Of a stretch of DNA of 64,000 bases, positions 54,314-63,632 are shown in pieces. The stretch covers positions 60,001 through 124,000 of the forward strand of contig NC_008700.1 in assembly GCF_000015245.1 (NCBI RefSeq), in the 5' to 3' direction. A model generated the notes under the pieces. It ran no database searches and was not told where the DNA came from. It worked only from the letters and a program-made list of their open reading frames with translations. The DNA comes from Shewanella amazonensis SB2B (GTDB taxonomy: Bacteria > Pseudomonadota > Gammaproteobacteria > Enterobacterales > Shewanellaceae). Position 1 is the first letter of the stretch. Each line of letters starts with the position of its first letter. Made by a program: the position numbers and the translations under genes.

Positions 54314-55011
54314 CCCTCCAGTAGCCATTGCCAGCAGGACTCATCGAAGGCAAGCGAAGGAAGCTTGCCTTTTTCTTTATCAAAAGAGCGTCTCAGTCTG
54401 GACAGGTTGGCTTGCTGCCAGCTATTCGCGGGATTGCGGATTTCACCCCGGTCAAAGTCAATCAGCGCAAAACCCTGTGGCCCCTTGAGGATGTTCTTGG
54501 CGTTAAGATCGGCGTGGTAGACGCCGCGGTGATGGAAGCGGGCGATGCAAACGCCTAGGGCTTTCCACTCTGCCTCATCCAATGGACCTTGTTCCAGCCA
54601 GGCCAGCAGGTCGCGACATCCGGGCATCCGCTCAATCAGAATATCGGCGCTGTACCAGAGTGCATATCGACGTACCCTGGCACCCACGGGGCGGGGCACG
54701 GGAAAGCCCTCTGCATGGAGCTTTTCAAGCAAAGCCAGCTCTGCGATGGCGCGGGTATTCGCCATACCTGTATACAGATATCTATCTTTACTGAACTTTT
54801 CCATCAACCCTCCGCGCCAGTAGTGGCGCAGCACCCAGTCTTGATTAGCCTCGGGGTGGCGCACAAACCAGGTGGTATAACGCCCTTTCGAGGTGCCAGT
54901 CACGGCGGCGAGAGCCTGCCAATGTTCAGGGGTGAAATGGGACGGGTCCAGTGAGATGGACTCGCCCTGGGCAATGGCCAGGGTGTAGGGCGGATGGTTT
55001 TGTTGCTGCAT
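54298..55011 (-). CDS. kdkA: Kdo kinase (3-deoxy-D-manno-octulosonic acid kinase)
   Basis: A 237-residue kinase that phosphorylates Kdo in the LPS inner core at position 4, as in Haemophilus and Vibrio relatives with a single Kdo. The kinase-like core is clear: GLMEKFSKDRYLYTGM, catalytic HADLNAKNIL, and ALIDFDRGEIR for metal binding. ATG 55011 chosen; the next gene overlaps the unused upstream frame. Its presence beside waaA predicts a phosphorylated mono-Kdo core. Confidence 0.93.
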   Translation of the reverse strand: MQQQNHPPYTLAIAQGESISLDPSHFTPEHWQALAAVTGTSKGRYTTWFVRHPEANQDWVLRHYWRGGLMEKFSKDRYLYTGMANTRAIAELALLEKLHAEGFPVPRPVGARVRRYALWYSADILIERMPGCRDLLAWLEQGPLDEAEWKALGVCIARFHHRGVYHADLNAKNILKGPQGFALIDFDRGEIRNPANSWQQANLSRLRRSFDKEKGKLPSLAFDESCWQWLLEGYAAA

Positions 55012-55092
55012 CGCGGGAATTCTTGTCCAAAGCGTGGAACCTGCGGCCATTCTACATTAAGATCCGGGCTTTGCACCAAGGCCAGCCCAACC

Positions 55093-56145
55093 ATGACATT
55101 TGATCCCAGCCTGATGAAATCCCTGTGTTTGCTCCGCCTCTCTGCCATCGGCGATGTGTGCCATGCCGTGGCCATGGTGCAGGCGATTCAACGCCGTTAT
55201 CCCGACCTTGCCGTCACCTGGGTGATAGGCAAAGTGGAATATCAACTGCTTAAACATTTACCGGGCATCGAGTTTGTGATTTTCGATAAGTCGCAGGGTT
55301 TCAAGGCCTATGGCCAGCTGTGTCGTGCTCTCAAAGGGCGACATTTCGATGTTCTGCTGCATATGCAGGTGGCGCTCAGGGCCACCATAGCCTCCTTGAT
55401 GATCCCGGCCAAAGTGCGTATTGGTTTTGACCGTGCCCGCGCCAAAGAAGGGCAGTGGCTGGTGACCAACGAGCGGGTCGAGGCCATGGCGACTCCCCAT
55501 GTGTTGGAAGGCTTTATGGGCTTTGCCAGGAAACTGGGCGTGACCGAGCTGCCTCCCTCATGGGACATGCATATTCCTGCCGCAGACGAAGTGTTCGCGA
55601 AAGAGTTGGTTGCTGATGGCGAAAAGGTTCTGGCCATTTGCGCCGCCGCGAGTAAGGCTGAGCGCAACTGGCTGCCCGAGCGTTACGCCGCCGTGGCTGA
55701 TTATGCTGTTTCCAAAGGATACAGGGTGCTGCTTTGCGGCGGCCCAGCACAGCTTGAAAAAGATCTGGCTGCGGCAATTGAGGCCAATTGTTCGTCTAAG
55801 CTAACCAATCTTGTTGGAAAAACCTCTTTGATTCAGCTTTTGGCGCTATTAAAGCGAGTTTCACTGGTGATTGCACCGGATACCGGTCCTGCCCACATGG
55901 CGGTGACTCAGGGCACGCCCGTGATTGGTCTCTACGCACACTCTAACCCAGGCCGAACCGGACCTTATTTCAGCCGCGAGCTGACAGTCAGTGTCTATGA
56001 CCAGGTGATTGCCGAGCAGTATCCCAATCAGCAAATTCCCTGGGGTACCCGGGCCAAGGGCGACACTCTGATGGAAAAAATTGAAGTTGCTGACGTTTGT
56101 CGCATGTTCGACAGGGCCACGGACGTCGCCACCCAGGAGGTGTAA
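55093..56145 (+). CDS. Glycosyltransferase family 9 (LPS heptosyltransferase-like)
   Basis: A 350-residue GT9 protein: LLRLSAIGDVCHAVAMVQAI at the N-terminus and VIAPDTGPAHMAVTQGTPVIGLYA in the C-terminal donor-binding half, both typical of ADP-heptose:LPS heptosyltransferases. It probably builds the inner core. ATG 55093 used; another at 55114 begins closer to the family start. Confidence 0.9.
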   Translation: MTFDPSLMKSLCLLRLSAIGDVCHAVAMVQAIQRRYPDLAVTWVIGKVEYQLLKHLPGIEFVIFDKSQGFKAYGQLCRALKGRHFDVLLHMQVALRATIASLMIPAKVRIGFDRARAKEGQWLVTNERVEAMATPHVLEGFMGFARKLGVTELPPSWDMHIPAADEVFAKELVADGEKVLAICAAASKAERNWLPERYAAVADYAVSKGYRVLLCGGPAQLEKDLAAAIEANCSSKLTNLVGKTSLIQLLALLKRVSLVIAPDTGPAHMAVTQGTPVIGLYAHSNPGRTGPYFSRELTVSVYDQVIAEQYPNQQIPWGTRAKGDTLMEKIEVADVCRMFDRATDVATQEV

Positions 56146-56149
56146 GGTT

Positions 56150-57250
56150 ATGACTCAATCAATGGCCCCAAACTCCGTGGTCACGCAATCTATGGCTCCA
56201 AAATTTTTGTTTATCCCCGTCTCTTCTGCTGAAGGCATGGGGGAGTACATGCGCTCGCTGATAGTGGCAGATGAAGTGAAGCGCTGCTGGCCAGCTGCCG
56301 AGGTGTGTTTCATTCTCAGCAAGGAAGCACCTTACGCAGCCAGCTGCCCATATCCAGCCAAACTGCTGGACCGCACACCCACCAAAGAAGTGAAGGCCGT
56401 GAATGACATCATGGAGACATTTCGCCCCGATGTGGTGCTCTTTGATGCGTCCGGCCGCAAGTCTCAGCTGGCACGGGCCCATGCCCTGGGCGCCAAAGTT
56501 GTGTTTTTCAGCCAGCACAGGCGCAAGCGCAGCCGTGGTATGAAAATAGGCCGTGCCCGGGTGACGGATGCCCATCTGGTCGTACAGCCGGAATTTGTGA
56601 TTGGTCCCGTTTCCGCTTTCGATGCTTTTAAGTTGAAATTGATTGGTAAGCCGCTGCCTGAGTGTATTGGGCCTGTGTTCAGCGCGCCGGATAAGGCAAG
56701 ACAGCAGCAACTGCTCGCCCAATATGGTCTGGTCGACGGGGAGTTTGTGCTCTTTAACGCCGGCTCAGGTGGGCATAAGTTGGCCGGAGGCCTCGCAGCA
56801 GACCGTTTTTTTGAGGCAGCACAAGCCAGCTATGTCGCCAGTGGGCTCAAATCCGTCATGGTGTTTGGTCCCAATTATCCCAAGGCATTACCCGAGGCAT
56901 CGGGAGTGATTTGTCTGAGCGCCCTGGCCAATAGTGACTTTATTAACTTGCTGGTGGCTGCCAAAGCGGCGGTGCTGAGCGGTGGTGATACCTTGCTGCA
57001 GGCTATCGCCTTGAAAAAGCTGGTACTGACGGCTCCGGTTTCCAAAGACCAGCCGCCGCGTATCGCTGTTTGTGCCGACAGAGGGCTGGTGCTGGCCTGT
57101 GAGCCAGAGCAGCTTGCCGCCAACATTCCTGCTCTGTTTTCCGATGAAACCACAGGGCCACTGCAGCAGGCACTGGCAGCCGAAGCCGATATGGACGGCC
57201 TGCAACTGACCATGAATAAAATTAAGCATTTGCTGGAGGTTCAGCCATGA
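56150..57250 (+). CDS. Predicted glycosyltransferase, GT-B fold (MurG/GT28-like C-terminus)
   Basis: A 366-residue protein. The C-terminal half resembles UDP-sugar-binding domains of the MurG type: LFNAGSGGHKLAGG and LSGGDTLLQAIALKKLVLTAPV. The N-terminal region is less conserved (FLFIPVSSAEGMGEYMRSLIVADEV). ATG 56150 follows AGGAGGTG. The first codons hold a near-repeat (TQSMAP twice, 11 residues apart), so the second Met could be the real start. Acceptor unknown; context says LPS core. Confidence 0.75.
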   Translation: MTQSMAPNSVVTQSMAPKFLFIPVSSAEGMGEYMRSLIVADEVKRCWPAAEVCFILSKEAPYAASCPYPAKLLDRTPTKEVKAVNDIMETFRPDVVLFDASGRKSQLARAHALGAKVVFFSQHRRKRSRGMKIGRARVTDAHLVVQPEFVIGPVSAFDAFKLKLIGKPLPECIGPVFSAPDKARQQQLLAQYGLVDGEFVLFNAGSGGHKLAGGLAADRFFEAAQASYVASGLKSVMVFGPNYPKALPEASGVICLSALANSDFINLLVAAKAAVLSGGDTLLQAIALKKLVLTAPVSKDQPPRIAVCADRGLVLACEPEQLAANIPALFSDETTGPLQQALAAEADMDGLQLTMNKIKHLLEVQP

Positions 57251-58344
57251 CAGGACGCAGAATTGCCATTGCCATCGACAGTTTGGCCGGTGGCGGCGCA
57301 GAAAAGGTGATGTTGACCCTGGCGTCCACCCTGGTGGAGCTGGGCCATGAGCCACATCTATTGGTGTTGCAGCAGGACTGCCACCATGAAATTCCCCCCG
57401 GCCTCCAGGTGCACTTTTGCTTTGGTGGTGATGAGCGCAATATCGACGGCTTTTGGCGCACCCGAGGTTCGGTACAGAAGTTACAACAGTGGATAACAGG
57501 GCTTGAGGAGCGTTTCGGCAAGTTTGAACTGTTCCTGTCCAATCTGGACAAAACCAATCTGCTGATGACCCGCACCGGCGTGGCACCGCTTTATTGCGTG
57601 GTTCACAATTCCATTGAAGAAGAGCTGCAACGCCAGCGTAAGTTGGGACCTTTTGCCTATCTGAGTATGTTGCGGGCGAAAAAATCACTCAATGGCCAGC
57701 ACCTGATCACTGTATCCAAGGGCATTGCCAATGAGATTGCCGAGGTGGGCAGGGTGCAGCCCGCCTCTGTGCAAACCATTTATAATCCGTTCGAACTGGA
57801 AAAAATTCAGCACCAGGCCAGTCAAACAGCCGACGCATTGCCCAAGGGGGATTACATCATCCATGTTGGGCGGTTTGCACGCCAAAAACGCCATGATGTG
57901 CTCTTTGCGGCGTTGAAGCAGATGCGCAATCCCTTGCCGCTCGTGCTGCTTTGCAACAACAAGAAAAAGGCTATCAAGTCGGCCCGCAAGTTTGGGGTTG
58001 AAGACAGGGTGATTATTCCCGGATTCCAAACCAATCCCTATCCCTGGATAAAGGGTGCCAGGCTGCTGGCATTGAGTTCAGATTATGAAGGCTTGCCAAC
58101 GGTGTTGATTGAATCGCTGGCAGTGGGCACTCCGGTAGTCAGTACCGACTGTCGCCATGGTCCCAAAGAAATTCTCACCGGGGCGTTGCGACGATTTTTG
58201 GTCCCAAGACGTGACCCTGCGGCTTTGGCGATGGCCATGGATGAAGCCCTGACCCACTATCCAGACTGCGACGATGCGGAAATTCTGACTCAGGTCGGCG
58301 CTGCTGCAGTCGCAGGCAAGTACCTGAAACTGCTGACAGCCTGA
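57247..58344 (+). CDS. Glycosyltransferase family 4
   Basis: A 365-residue GT4 enzyme: GGGAEKVMLTLAS at the acceptor side, VGRFARQKRHDVLF opening the donor domain and SSDYEGLPTVLIESLAVGTPVVSTDCRHGPKEIL with the E-x7-E pattern. The ATG overlaps the previous stop by 4 nt, so translation is coupled. Last gene of the rightward core cluster, followed by a bidirectional terminator. Confidence 0.93.
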   Translation: MTGRRIAIAIDSLAGGGAEKVMLTLASTLVELGHEPHLLVLQQDCHHEIPPGLQVHFCFGGDERNIDGFWRTRGSVQKLQQWITGLEERFGKFELFLSNLDKTNLLMTRTGVAPLYCVVHNSIEEELQRQRKLGPFAYLSMLRAKKSLNGQHLITVSKGIANEIAEVGRVQPASVQTIYNPFELEKIQHQASQTADALPKGDYIIHVGRFARQKRHDVLFAALKQMRNPLPLVLLCNNKKKAIKSARKFGVEDRVIIPGFQTNPYPWIKGARLLALSSDYEGLPTVLIESLAVGTPVVSTDCRHGPKEILTGALRRFLVPRRDPAALAMAMDEALTHYPDCDDAEILTQVGAAAVAGKYLKLLTA

Positions 58345-58370
58345 AACGTTTGATTCGACACAGATATAAT

Positions 58371-58400
58371 AAAAAATCCCGGTATGGCCGGGATTTTTTT
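58371..58400. terminator. Bidirectional terminator between convergent glycan genes
   Basis: Stem AATCCCGG / CCGGGATT with a 5-nt loop, flanked by an A-run and a T-run. Serves the rightward GT4 gene and the leftward WavE-like operon. Confidence 0.92.
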
Positions 58401-59377
58401 CAGGCTTTTTTACCCTGAGTCAGACGGAATTTGAGGTAACTCAACGGCATTTTAAGCAAGCGTCGCCAGCCCAAAGAGGTGAAGAGCTTTACAGCCGATG
58501 CGGGGTAAGTGGGATCGCAATAGCGGCGGTAAAGCAACAGCCAATCGAGGTGGCTCATTTCGTTGGGGCGCTTTGCCTTGGGAATAAACCGAGCAATCAA
58601 GCCGAGTCCCAATTGCTCCGGCTCCAACACCCGCAGGTTGGATGCCATAAACCTGTCCCATCGCTCTCCCTGATTTGCCGAAAACTGATGGCGGTGCGCT
58701 AAGGGCAAAAAGCCATCGTCAAGACGTCTGAGCCACAGGTCGCAATAGATTTGCTCGGCATGGGGGCAGGTAAGCGGCGCTCCATGGTACTGGGCTTTGC
58801 CGGCCTGAGCCGGGTCGAATGGGCGGTCCTCAAACAGAGGTAAGTCCCAGATTTTCAGCAAATCTTCCGTGCGCCCGAAATGGAAAAAATCGCTGGGATG
58901 CATGATGACCCGCTGACCTTCGGCATAACGCCGGAAGTAACTGGTATTTACTACCACGGGCTCGGTGAAGCGAATGTCCTGGTCACAGCGAGCGGGAAAC
59001 TGCTCCAGTGCAGTAACAAACCCATGACCAGTCAGGTAGTTATCTGATCTCAACTTGACTGCATAGGGCGTCTCTACCCGCTTCAGGCCCTCACAGGTAG
59101 AGACTATCTGACGGTTAAAGTTGAGTTTTTGTGCTTCACCCTGAGCATTGTAGGCAACCACATTGGCACCGGGATCCGGGTGTTGCAGCAAGAGATCCGG
59201 AGCAAGCCCTGTGCAGTTCTGTCCTTCCCAGGTAGAGAGTATGATACGCGCACCCGGTAGATGGGTGCGGATGCTATCAAGGCAGACTTGGGTGATACCG
59301 GCTTGCTGATCCCGACCCTGATAGGCCTGAACCGGTCCCTGTACCACCACAGTAATATCACTGAATTTGATTGTCAT
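58400..59377 (-). CDS. WavE-like lipopolysaccharide synthesis protein
   Basis: A 325-residue protein. The start (TIKFSDITVVVQGPVQAY) and middle (GARIILSTWEGQNCTGL, YAVKLRSDNYLTG, HPSDFFHFGRTEDL) match the WavE family first seen in the Vibrio cholerae core-oligosaccharide locus; probably a glycosyltransferase. Start at 59377 chosen from the family N-terminus. Last gene of the leftward operon. Confidence 0.85.
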   Translation of the reverse strand: MTIKFSDITVVVQGPVQAYQGRDQQAGITQVCLDSIRTHLPGARIILSTWEGQNCTGLAPDLLLQHPDPGANVVAYNAQGEAQKLNFNRQIVSTCEGLKRVETPYAVKLRSDNYLTGHGFVTALEQFPARCDQDIRFTEPVVVNTSYFRRYAEGQRVIMHPSDFFHFGRTEDLLKIWDLPLFEDRPFDPAQAGKAQYHGAPLTCPHAEQIYCDLWLRRLDDGFLPLAHRHQFSANQGERWDRFMASNLRVLEPEQLGLGLIARFIPKAKRPNEMSHLDWLLLYRRYCDPTYPASAVKLFTSLGWRRLLKMPLSYLKFRLTQGKKA

Positions 59378-59427
59378 AGGCTTAAAACCAGCGAGCTTGA
59401 GCCGTGCCGTAGCCCGGCTCGGCGATA

Positions 59428-60150
59428 TCAATATTGGGCCAGCAGGGCCTGATATTCCTCTGGCACCCCACAGAAAATCACGTCACTGGCATCGATAAGG
59501 TGGTAGTGAATGTTCTTACCCCGGGCTATCAGGTGGTTGTAAAGCGGTGCTATATAAAGCTCCTGCTTTTGCCACTCGCTTGCAGGCCGCGCGGCTTCCG
59601 TTTCGTAGGCAAGGCGAAAATCGGCGGTTTGACGGAAATAATAAAGCCCTGTGCTGCAGAGGTCGGATATGGGTTGCTTTTCGGTTGTCTGCACGACGCG
59701 GGTGCTTTTGGCATCGGCGGGTTTGGCATAGGACCAGTTGCTGCCTTCACCTTTGAATACTTCCAGATAGCCATCGGCCGTATCGGCTATGGGGGGCAGG
59801 GTAAATCCGGGTCTGAAGGTATCTATATTGAAAATTGTCAGTGGCTCGGTGTCTGCTACATCCGTCAGTCCCAGGTACACGGTTTCAGCCTGTCCACGGG
59901 TTGGCTGCTCCAGGGCAACAATCTTGAAGTCTTTGATGCCCAGTGCCTTGCAGCGTGTTTTGACGAAGGCCGCTGTGTCATACAGGTCGCGCACAATAAA
60001 CAAAAAAGGCGTAGTGCCGAAATAGGCCGCGAAGCTGAGCAGGGCGTGGTCAAACAGTGGCATGCCGCCAGCGTCGAGCATGTATTTGGGCTGGGTGTAG
60101 CCAGCGTTGAAAAAGCGGGAGCTTAGCCCCGCCATGGGGATCACTATCAT
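59428..60150 (-). CDS. Sugar-phosphate nucleotidyltransferase-like protein
   Basis: A 240-residue nucleotidyltransferase-fold protein: IPMAGLSSRFFNAGYTQPKYMLDAGGMPLFDHAL is a pyrophosphorylase signature with the catalytic Arg and Lys, and TIFNIDTFRPGF is the metal-binding block. It should activate a phosphorylated sugar or small alcohol with an NTP. Its start overlaps the upstream gene's stop by 4 nt. Confidence 0.85.
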   Translation of the reverse strand: MIVIPMAGLSSRFFNAGYTQPKYMLDAGGMPLFDHALLSFAAYFGTTPFLFIVRDLYDTAAFVKTRCKALGIKDFKIVALEQPTRGQAETVYLGLTDVADTEPLTIFNIDTFRPGFTLPPIADTADGYLEVFKGEGSNWSYAKPADAKSTRVVQTTEKQPISDLCSTGLYYFRQTADFRLAYETEAARPASEWQKQELYIAPLYNHLIARGKNIHYHLIDASDVIFCGVPEEYQALLAQY

Positions 60151-61730
60151 GATGGATTTCCTGTGCAGGCAAGCAGCCTGTCATAGAGTCGATAGGCGTT
60201 ACCTATGAATCCAAGCTGCCGGTCTGGTCTGTCACTGTGGAGTGGCAGCATGGAGAGGAACAACTGAATTTGCATGGCGTAAAGCTCGGCTTCGCTGACG
60301 GCGAACTCGCTGGCCATCAGCCGGACGAAGTCGGCCATGATTTGCTCGCGTCTGGGCGTAATGGCAATACTGAAGTCGAGGTTCTGCCCCAGCCGCTCGG
60401 CTTTAAAATAACCGGCAATAATGGCGTCATAGAGCCCCAATACCGAGTGTGCCAACTTGGCAATGTCGTATAAGCCATTGCCGTGGATGGTTTGCTTGTC
60501 GTTACCGTCCAGTCCTCGCGGGTCTATGACCTTGATATTACAGGTTCGAAAGTCATACAGAATATTGCTGAAACAAAAGTCACCGTGCAGCAGGTGTTGC
60601 CTGCCATTATCTTTGGGCAAATACTCGCGACTTATCCGGGCCAGCTCCAGCAAAGACGGCCGCAGGGCGCCATTGATACGGTTTTCCTGGGCCACAGATA
60701 TGCCGCTTTGACTGGCGAAATCCTCAAGCCGGCTCAGGGTCTTATCCATAAAAAGCCCACTGAGGGTTTGGGCATCGGCCACTGAATAGCTGCTGGCGTC
60801 CTTGAGGAACTGGCAGCATGCTTTGAGTACCTTACGCCAGGCAAAGGCCGGCAACTGGCTGAAGACGTAGAGCTCATTCAAGGCTGTCAGGTGCAGATAC
60901 TCTATGCTGTAGCCAAATAGCTCGGGGCTTTCATCACAGCCCAGCAGCTGTGGAATGTAGCCCCGCATTGGCCCTGGCAAACTTTGATACCAGTTGGCCT
61001 CGGCAGCGAGCTTATGTTTATTGCGGCTGAATTTCTTGACCACCTGCCCCTGAATTGCCATCCCGTTGAAGGCCCGCTGAGTCGTCATCCGGCTCTTGGA
61101 TTGGTAATAGGTATGGCTGTGTCCAAAGTCGTACCAATGGGGCAAGGTTATCGGGGTCAGGCCCTTGTCATCAATGTAGCCATTCAGGCCAGCAATAAAG
61201 TCGCCCTTGGCCTGAGTGATGTACCTTATTAAGGTTCTTGGTGCGGAGAAACTAAAAAAGCCATTTGAAATCAATTCGCTGGAAGGTCTCAGCTCTGCAT
61301 GGTAAGGACGCAGAGTGCCGCTTTGGGCATCAAACTCTGCCCAGTTGTAGTTGTCTTCAACCTGACTCAGGCCCAGACAATCGGTTTGACGTGGCAGGCT
61401 ATCGAACAGGGTATCGCCGTGGAGAATATACAAGGGTTCATCGTCGGCAAACTCCAGCTGGATAAGGGCATAGACGATGGATTCACCCAAACTCAGGGTT
61501 GGCGGCAGGTACAATAGCTCAACACCATAGTCTTTGAGGCTTTGGCTGTCATAAGGACCGGGGGTAAAGCCCTCCGGCAGGGTAATGATGGTGCGTTCGC
61601 CGGCGGGAATTAAAGCCAGCTGATGATGGAACAGGCGTTTATTGCCCACCGGCAAAAAGCAGGGGGGCAGAGGTCCGAATTCAGACTGCAGCTCTGAGGC
61701 CACCATGGCGGCAGAAGTAATGAGATACAT
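60147..61730 (-). CDS. Fusion of nucleotidyltransferase-like and APH/choline-kinase-like domains
   Basis: A 527-residue two-part protein. Residues 1-230 resemble a nucleotidyltransferase (FGPLPPCFLPVGNKRLFHHQL; YILHGDTLF). Residues about 245-520 are a phosphotransferase of the APH/choline kinase fold with HGDFCFSNILYD (catalytic Asp and Asn) and KVIDPRG (metal Asp). The canonical GxGxR nucleotide-binding loop is missing from the first part. ATG 61730 has AGGACG upstream, which overlaps the HAD gene's end. Substrate unknown; see findings. Confidence 0.85.
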   Translation of the reverse strand: MYLITSAAMVASELQSEFGPLPPCFLPVGNKRLFHHQLALIPAGERTIITLPEGFTPGPYDSQSLKDYGVELLYLPPTLSLGESIVYALIQLEFADDEPLYILHGDTLFDSLPRQTDCLGLSQVEDNYNWAEFDAQSGTLRPYHAELRPSSELISNGFFSFSAPRTLIRYITQAKGDFIAGLNGYIDDKGLTPITLPHWYDFGHSHTYYQSKSRMTTQRAFNGMAIQGQVVKKFSRNKHKLAAEANWYQSLPGPMRGYIPQLLGCDESPELFGYSIEYLHLTALNELYVFSQLPAFAWRKVLKACCQFLKDASSYSVADAQTLSGLFMDKTLSRLEDFASQSGISVAQENRINGALRPSLLELARISREYLPKDNGRQHLLHGDFCFSNILYDFRTCNIKVIDPRGLDGNDKQTIHGNGLYDIAKLAHSVLGLYDAIIAGYFKAERLGQNLDFSIAITPRREQIMADFVRLMASEFAVSEAELYAMQIQLFLSMLPLHSDRPDRQLGFIGNAYRLYDRLLACTGNPS

Positions 61731-61737
61731 GCACGTC

Positions 61738-62112
61738 CTATGCTTTGTCGTCTTCGATAAGTTGCTCAATTTCGGCCCGGCTCATGCGGGCGAATTCAGA
61801 CGGTCTGATGGCCCTGTCATCGATATAAAAGCCTTCATGGCCACACCAGGGTTTACCGACAAGAATTTCGTCGTAGGGTACCTGATGTTTGTCGAGCCAG
61901 GCGGTGATCACCGGCAACGTATGGATGTTTATCTTGCCCACATTACCTTCAAAGGTACGCATATTGCGTGCAGTTGAGATGACAATTTCAAAACCTTCTG
62001 CCTGATATTGTCTCAATCTGGCAATCACATCTTCCCGGGGCGACACGGCACTGTAATCTGTGTTGTCGGCCTTGGTGAGGGTGCCATCCAAATCTACTAT
62101 GAGTCGTTTCAT
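61738..62112 (-). CDS. HAD-family capsule-biosynthesis phosphatase (EcbF/BcbF-like)
   Basis: A 124-residue small HAD phosphatase: motif I VDLDGTLT, motif II ISTARNM, the Lys in VGKPWCG and the last motif FYIDDRAIRPSEF. It matches the family named after EcbF/BcbF of Pasteurellaceae capsule loci. Probably removes phosphate from the intermediate made or used by the neighbouring nucleotidyltransferases. Confidence 0.88.
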   Translation of the reverse strand: MKRLIVDLDGTLTKADNTDYSAVSPREDVIARLRQYQAEGFEIVISTARNMRTFEGNVGKINIHTLPVITAWLDKHQVPYDEILVGKPWCGHEGFYIDDRAIRPSEFARMSRAEIEQLIEDDKA

Positions 62113-62135
62113 CTCTGTTCCACACAGATAAAAGG

Positions 62136-63344
62136 CTATTGTACTGTGCTGGTGGTGGTGCGGCCAGTTGCTTTCACTGGCTCATTGCGGCTTGCGCACA
62201 GGGTCAACAGTTCATGCTTGATGTCCCCTGTGAAGCGGGACAGTGAATGCACTTCTTTAATATAGGCAATGGCGTCTTTTGCGAGTTGGTGTCTGTGGTC
62301 ATCATTTGTCAGCAGCTGGTTGATTCCGGCGACAAAGAGTTCCACCTTGTCGAAGCCATCACCCAACACCTTGCCGGTATACACGCCAAACTTGCTCGCC
62401 AGTTCATCGGGATTCTGGCAACTCACCAGCAGGGTGCCGTAGGACAGGGCCTCGAGGAAGGAAATCGGCAGGGCTTCATGAATAGAGGTATTAACCAACA
62501 CCTTGGCCTCTTTCAGGAAACGATTCTTCTGCTCGCCTTCCACATGACCGACGAAATGCAGGTTGGGAATGGCCTGGTAGCCTGACATCACGGCATTGTT
62601 TTCATCCGCCTGTCTGTGTGCCTGACCCAACATATAAAACTGGCACTGCGGCATGGCCTTGGCGATTTCGGCGAACAGCCAACCCCGCTTTACGGACTCG
62701 ATACGGCCAAGGAATATTATGCTGTTTTGCTTCGGGAAGCTGTCCAGGTCAAACGTCTCATCAATTTCGATTGGGTTCGGCAGGTAGTTGATGGACGTAT
62801 TGGCAGGTAATCGATACAAGTCCCTGGCCTTTTGATCGAGACACTTTGCCTGACTGATAAAGCGTACGTTGCCACTCCGGGCGTATTGATTCACAAAATC
62901 GTAGATCTCTGCATCCCAGTAACTGGGCTCGGGAAAGAGCTTCACGGTCTGGATTTCATCCCACTCGTAGGTGGGTCTCGGGTCCTGGATCCAAAACAGC
63001 AGTTTTTTATTTTTCCCCGGGGCCTTGCTGAAGATGCGGTAGGAGTGGGTGGTCATTTCGATGGAAAGAAAAACATCATAGTTTTTCTGCCGCAGAAACA
63101 GGTTGTTTACCCAATCAAAGGCCCGTGCTGCCAGCTTGTATACCCTGATGCCATCGACCATAAAACACTTGGGCCAAAGACGCACTTTGCCGCAGTCTTT
63201 TTTCAGCAAAACGTCCACGTCGACCTGATCGTCAGGCAGGTGTTTGGCCACCAGATGTCTGGCCAAAAAGCCATATCCGCCATATTTGGTTTTGGCGCCG
63301 CCAAAATATTCATCGACCAGCAGTGCTACCTTAATTTTACTCAT
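62136..63344 (-). CDS. Glycosyltransferase family 4, surface glycan
   Basis: A 402-residue GT4 protein: LVDEYFGGAKTKYGGYGFLARHLV at the start, FLGRIESVKRGWLFAEIAKAMPQCQFYMLG opening the donor domain, and HEALPISFLEALSYGTLLVSCQNPDELAS with the E-x7-E motif. First gene of the leftward operon; its promoter lies in the 288-bp region shared with coaD. Confidence 0.9.
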   Translation of the reverse strand: MSKIKVALLVDEYFGGAKTKYGGYGFLARHLVAKHLPDDQVDVDVLLKKDCGKVRLWPKCFMVDGIRVYKLAARAFDWVNNLFLRQKNYDVFLSIEMTTHSYRIFSKAPGKNKKLLFWIQDPRPTYEWDEIQTVKLFPEPSYWDAEIYDFVNQYARSGNVRFISQAKCLDQKARDLYRLPANTSINYLPNPIEIDETFDLDSFPKQNSIIFLGRIESVKRGWLFAEIAKAMPQCQFYMLGQAHRQADENNAVMSGYQAIPNLHFVGHVEGEQKNRFLKEAKVLVNTSIHEALPISFLEALSYGTLLVSCQNPDELASKFGVYTGKVLGDGFDKVELFVAGINQLLTNDDHRHQLAKDAIAYIKEVHSLSRFTGDIKHELLTLCASRNEPVKATGRTTTSTVQ

Positions 63345-63632
63345 GAATGCTTTCTGGATTGCCCGTTTGCGGGCATTGTATTAACTCATCCGCCAATAGC
63401 AAAATAATTAATAAAATCATTATCTTAAATGTGTATTTATTGAAACGTTGGTTTTGTTTTTGTGTGACTGGTGAATGGTGTGTTACGTATTTGGTCCGGA
63501 GTTTTGAGGTTACCGGATGCAGGCTTGTAATTTGCCTGTTGTGAGGCCATGCACCTGAGGCGTACTTGTGGCAGAATGGGCAAACTTTCTTTGGGCTATC
63601 AACCCTTAACTCGATACGACACAGGTCTGTAT

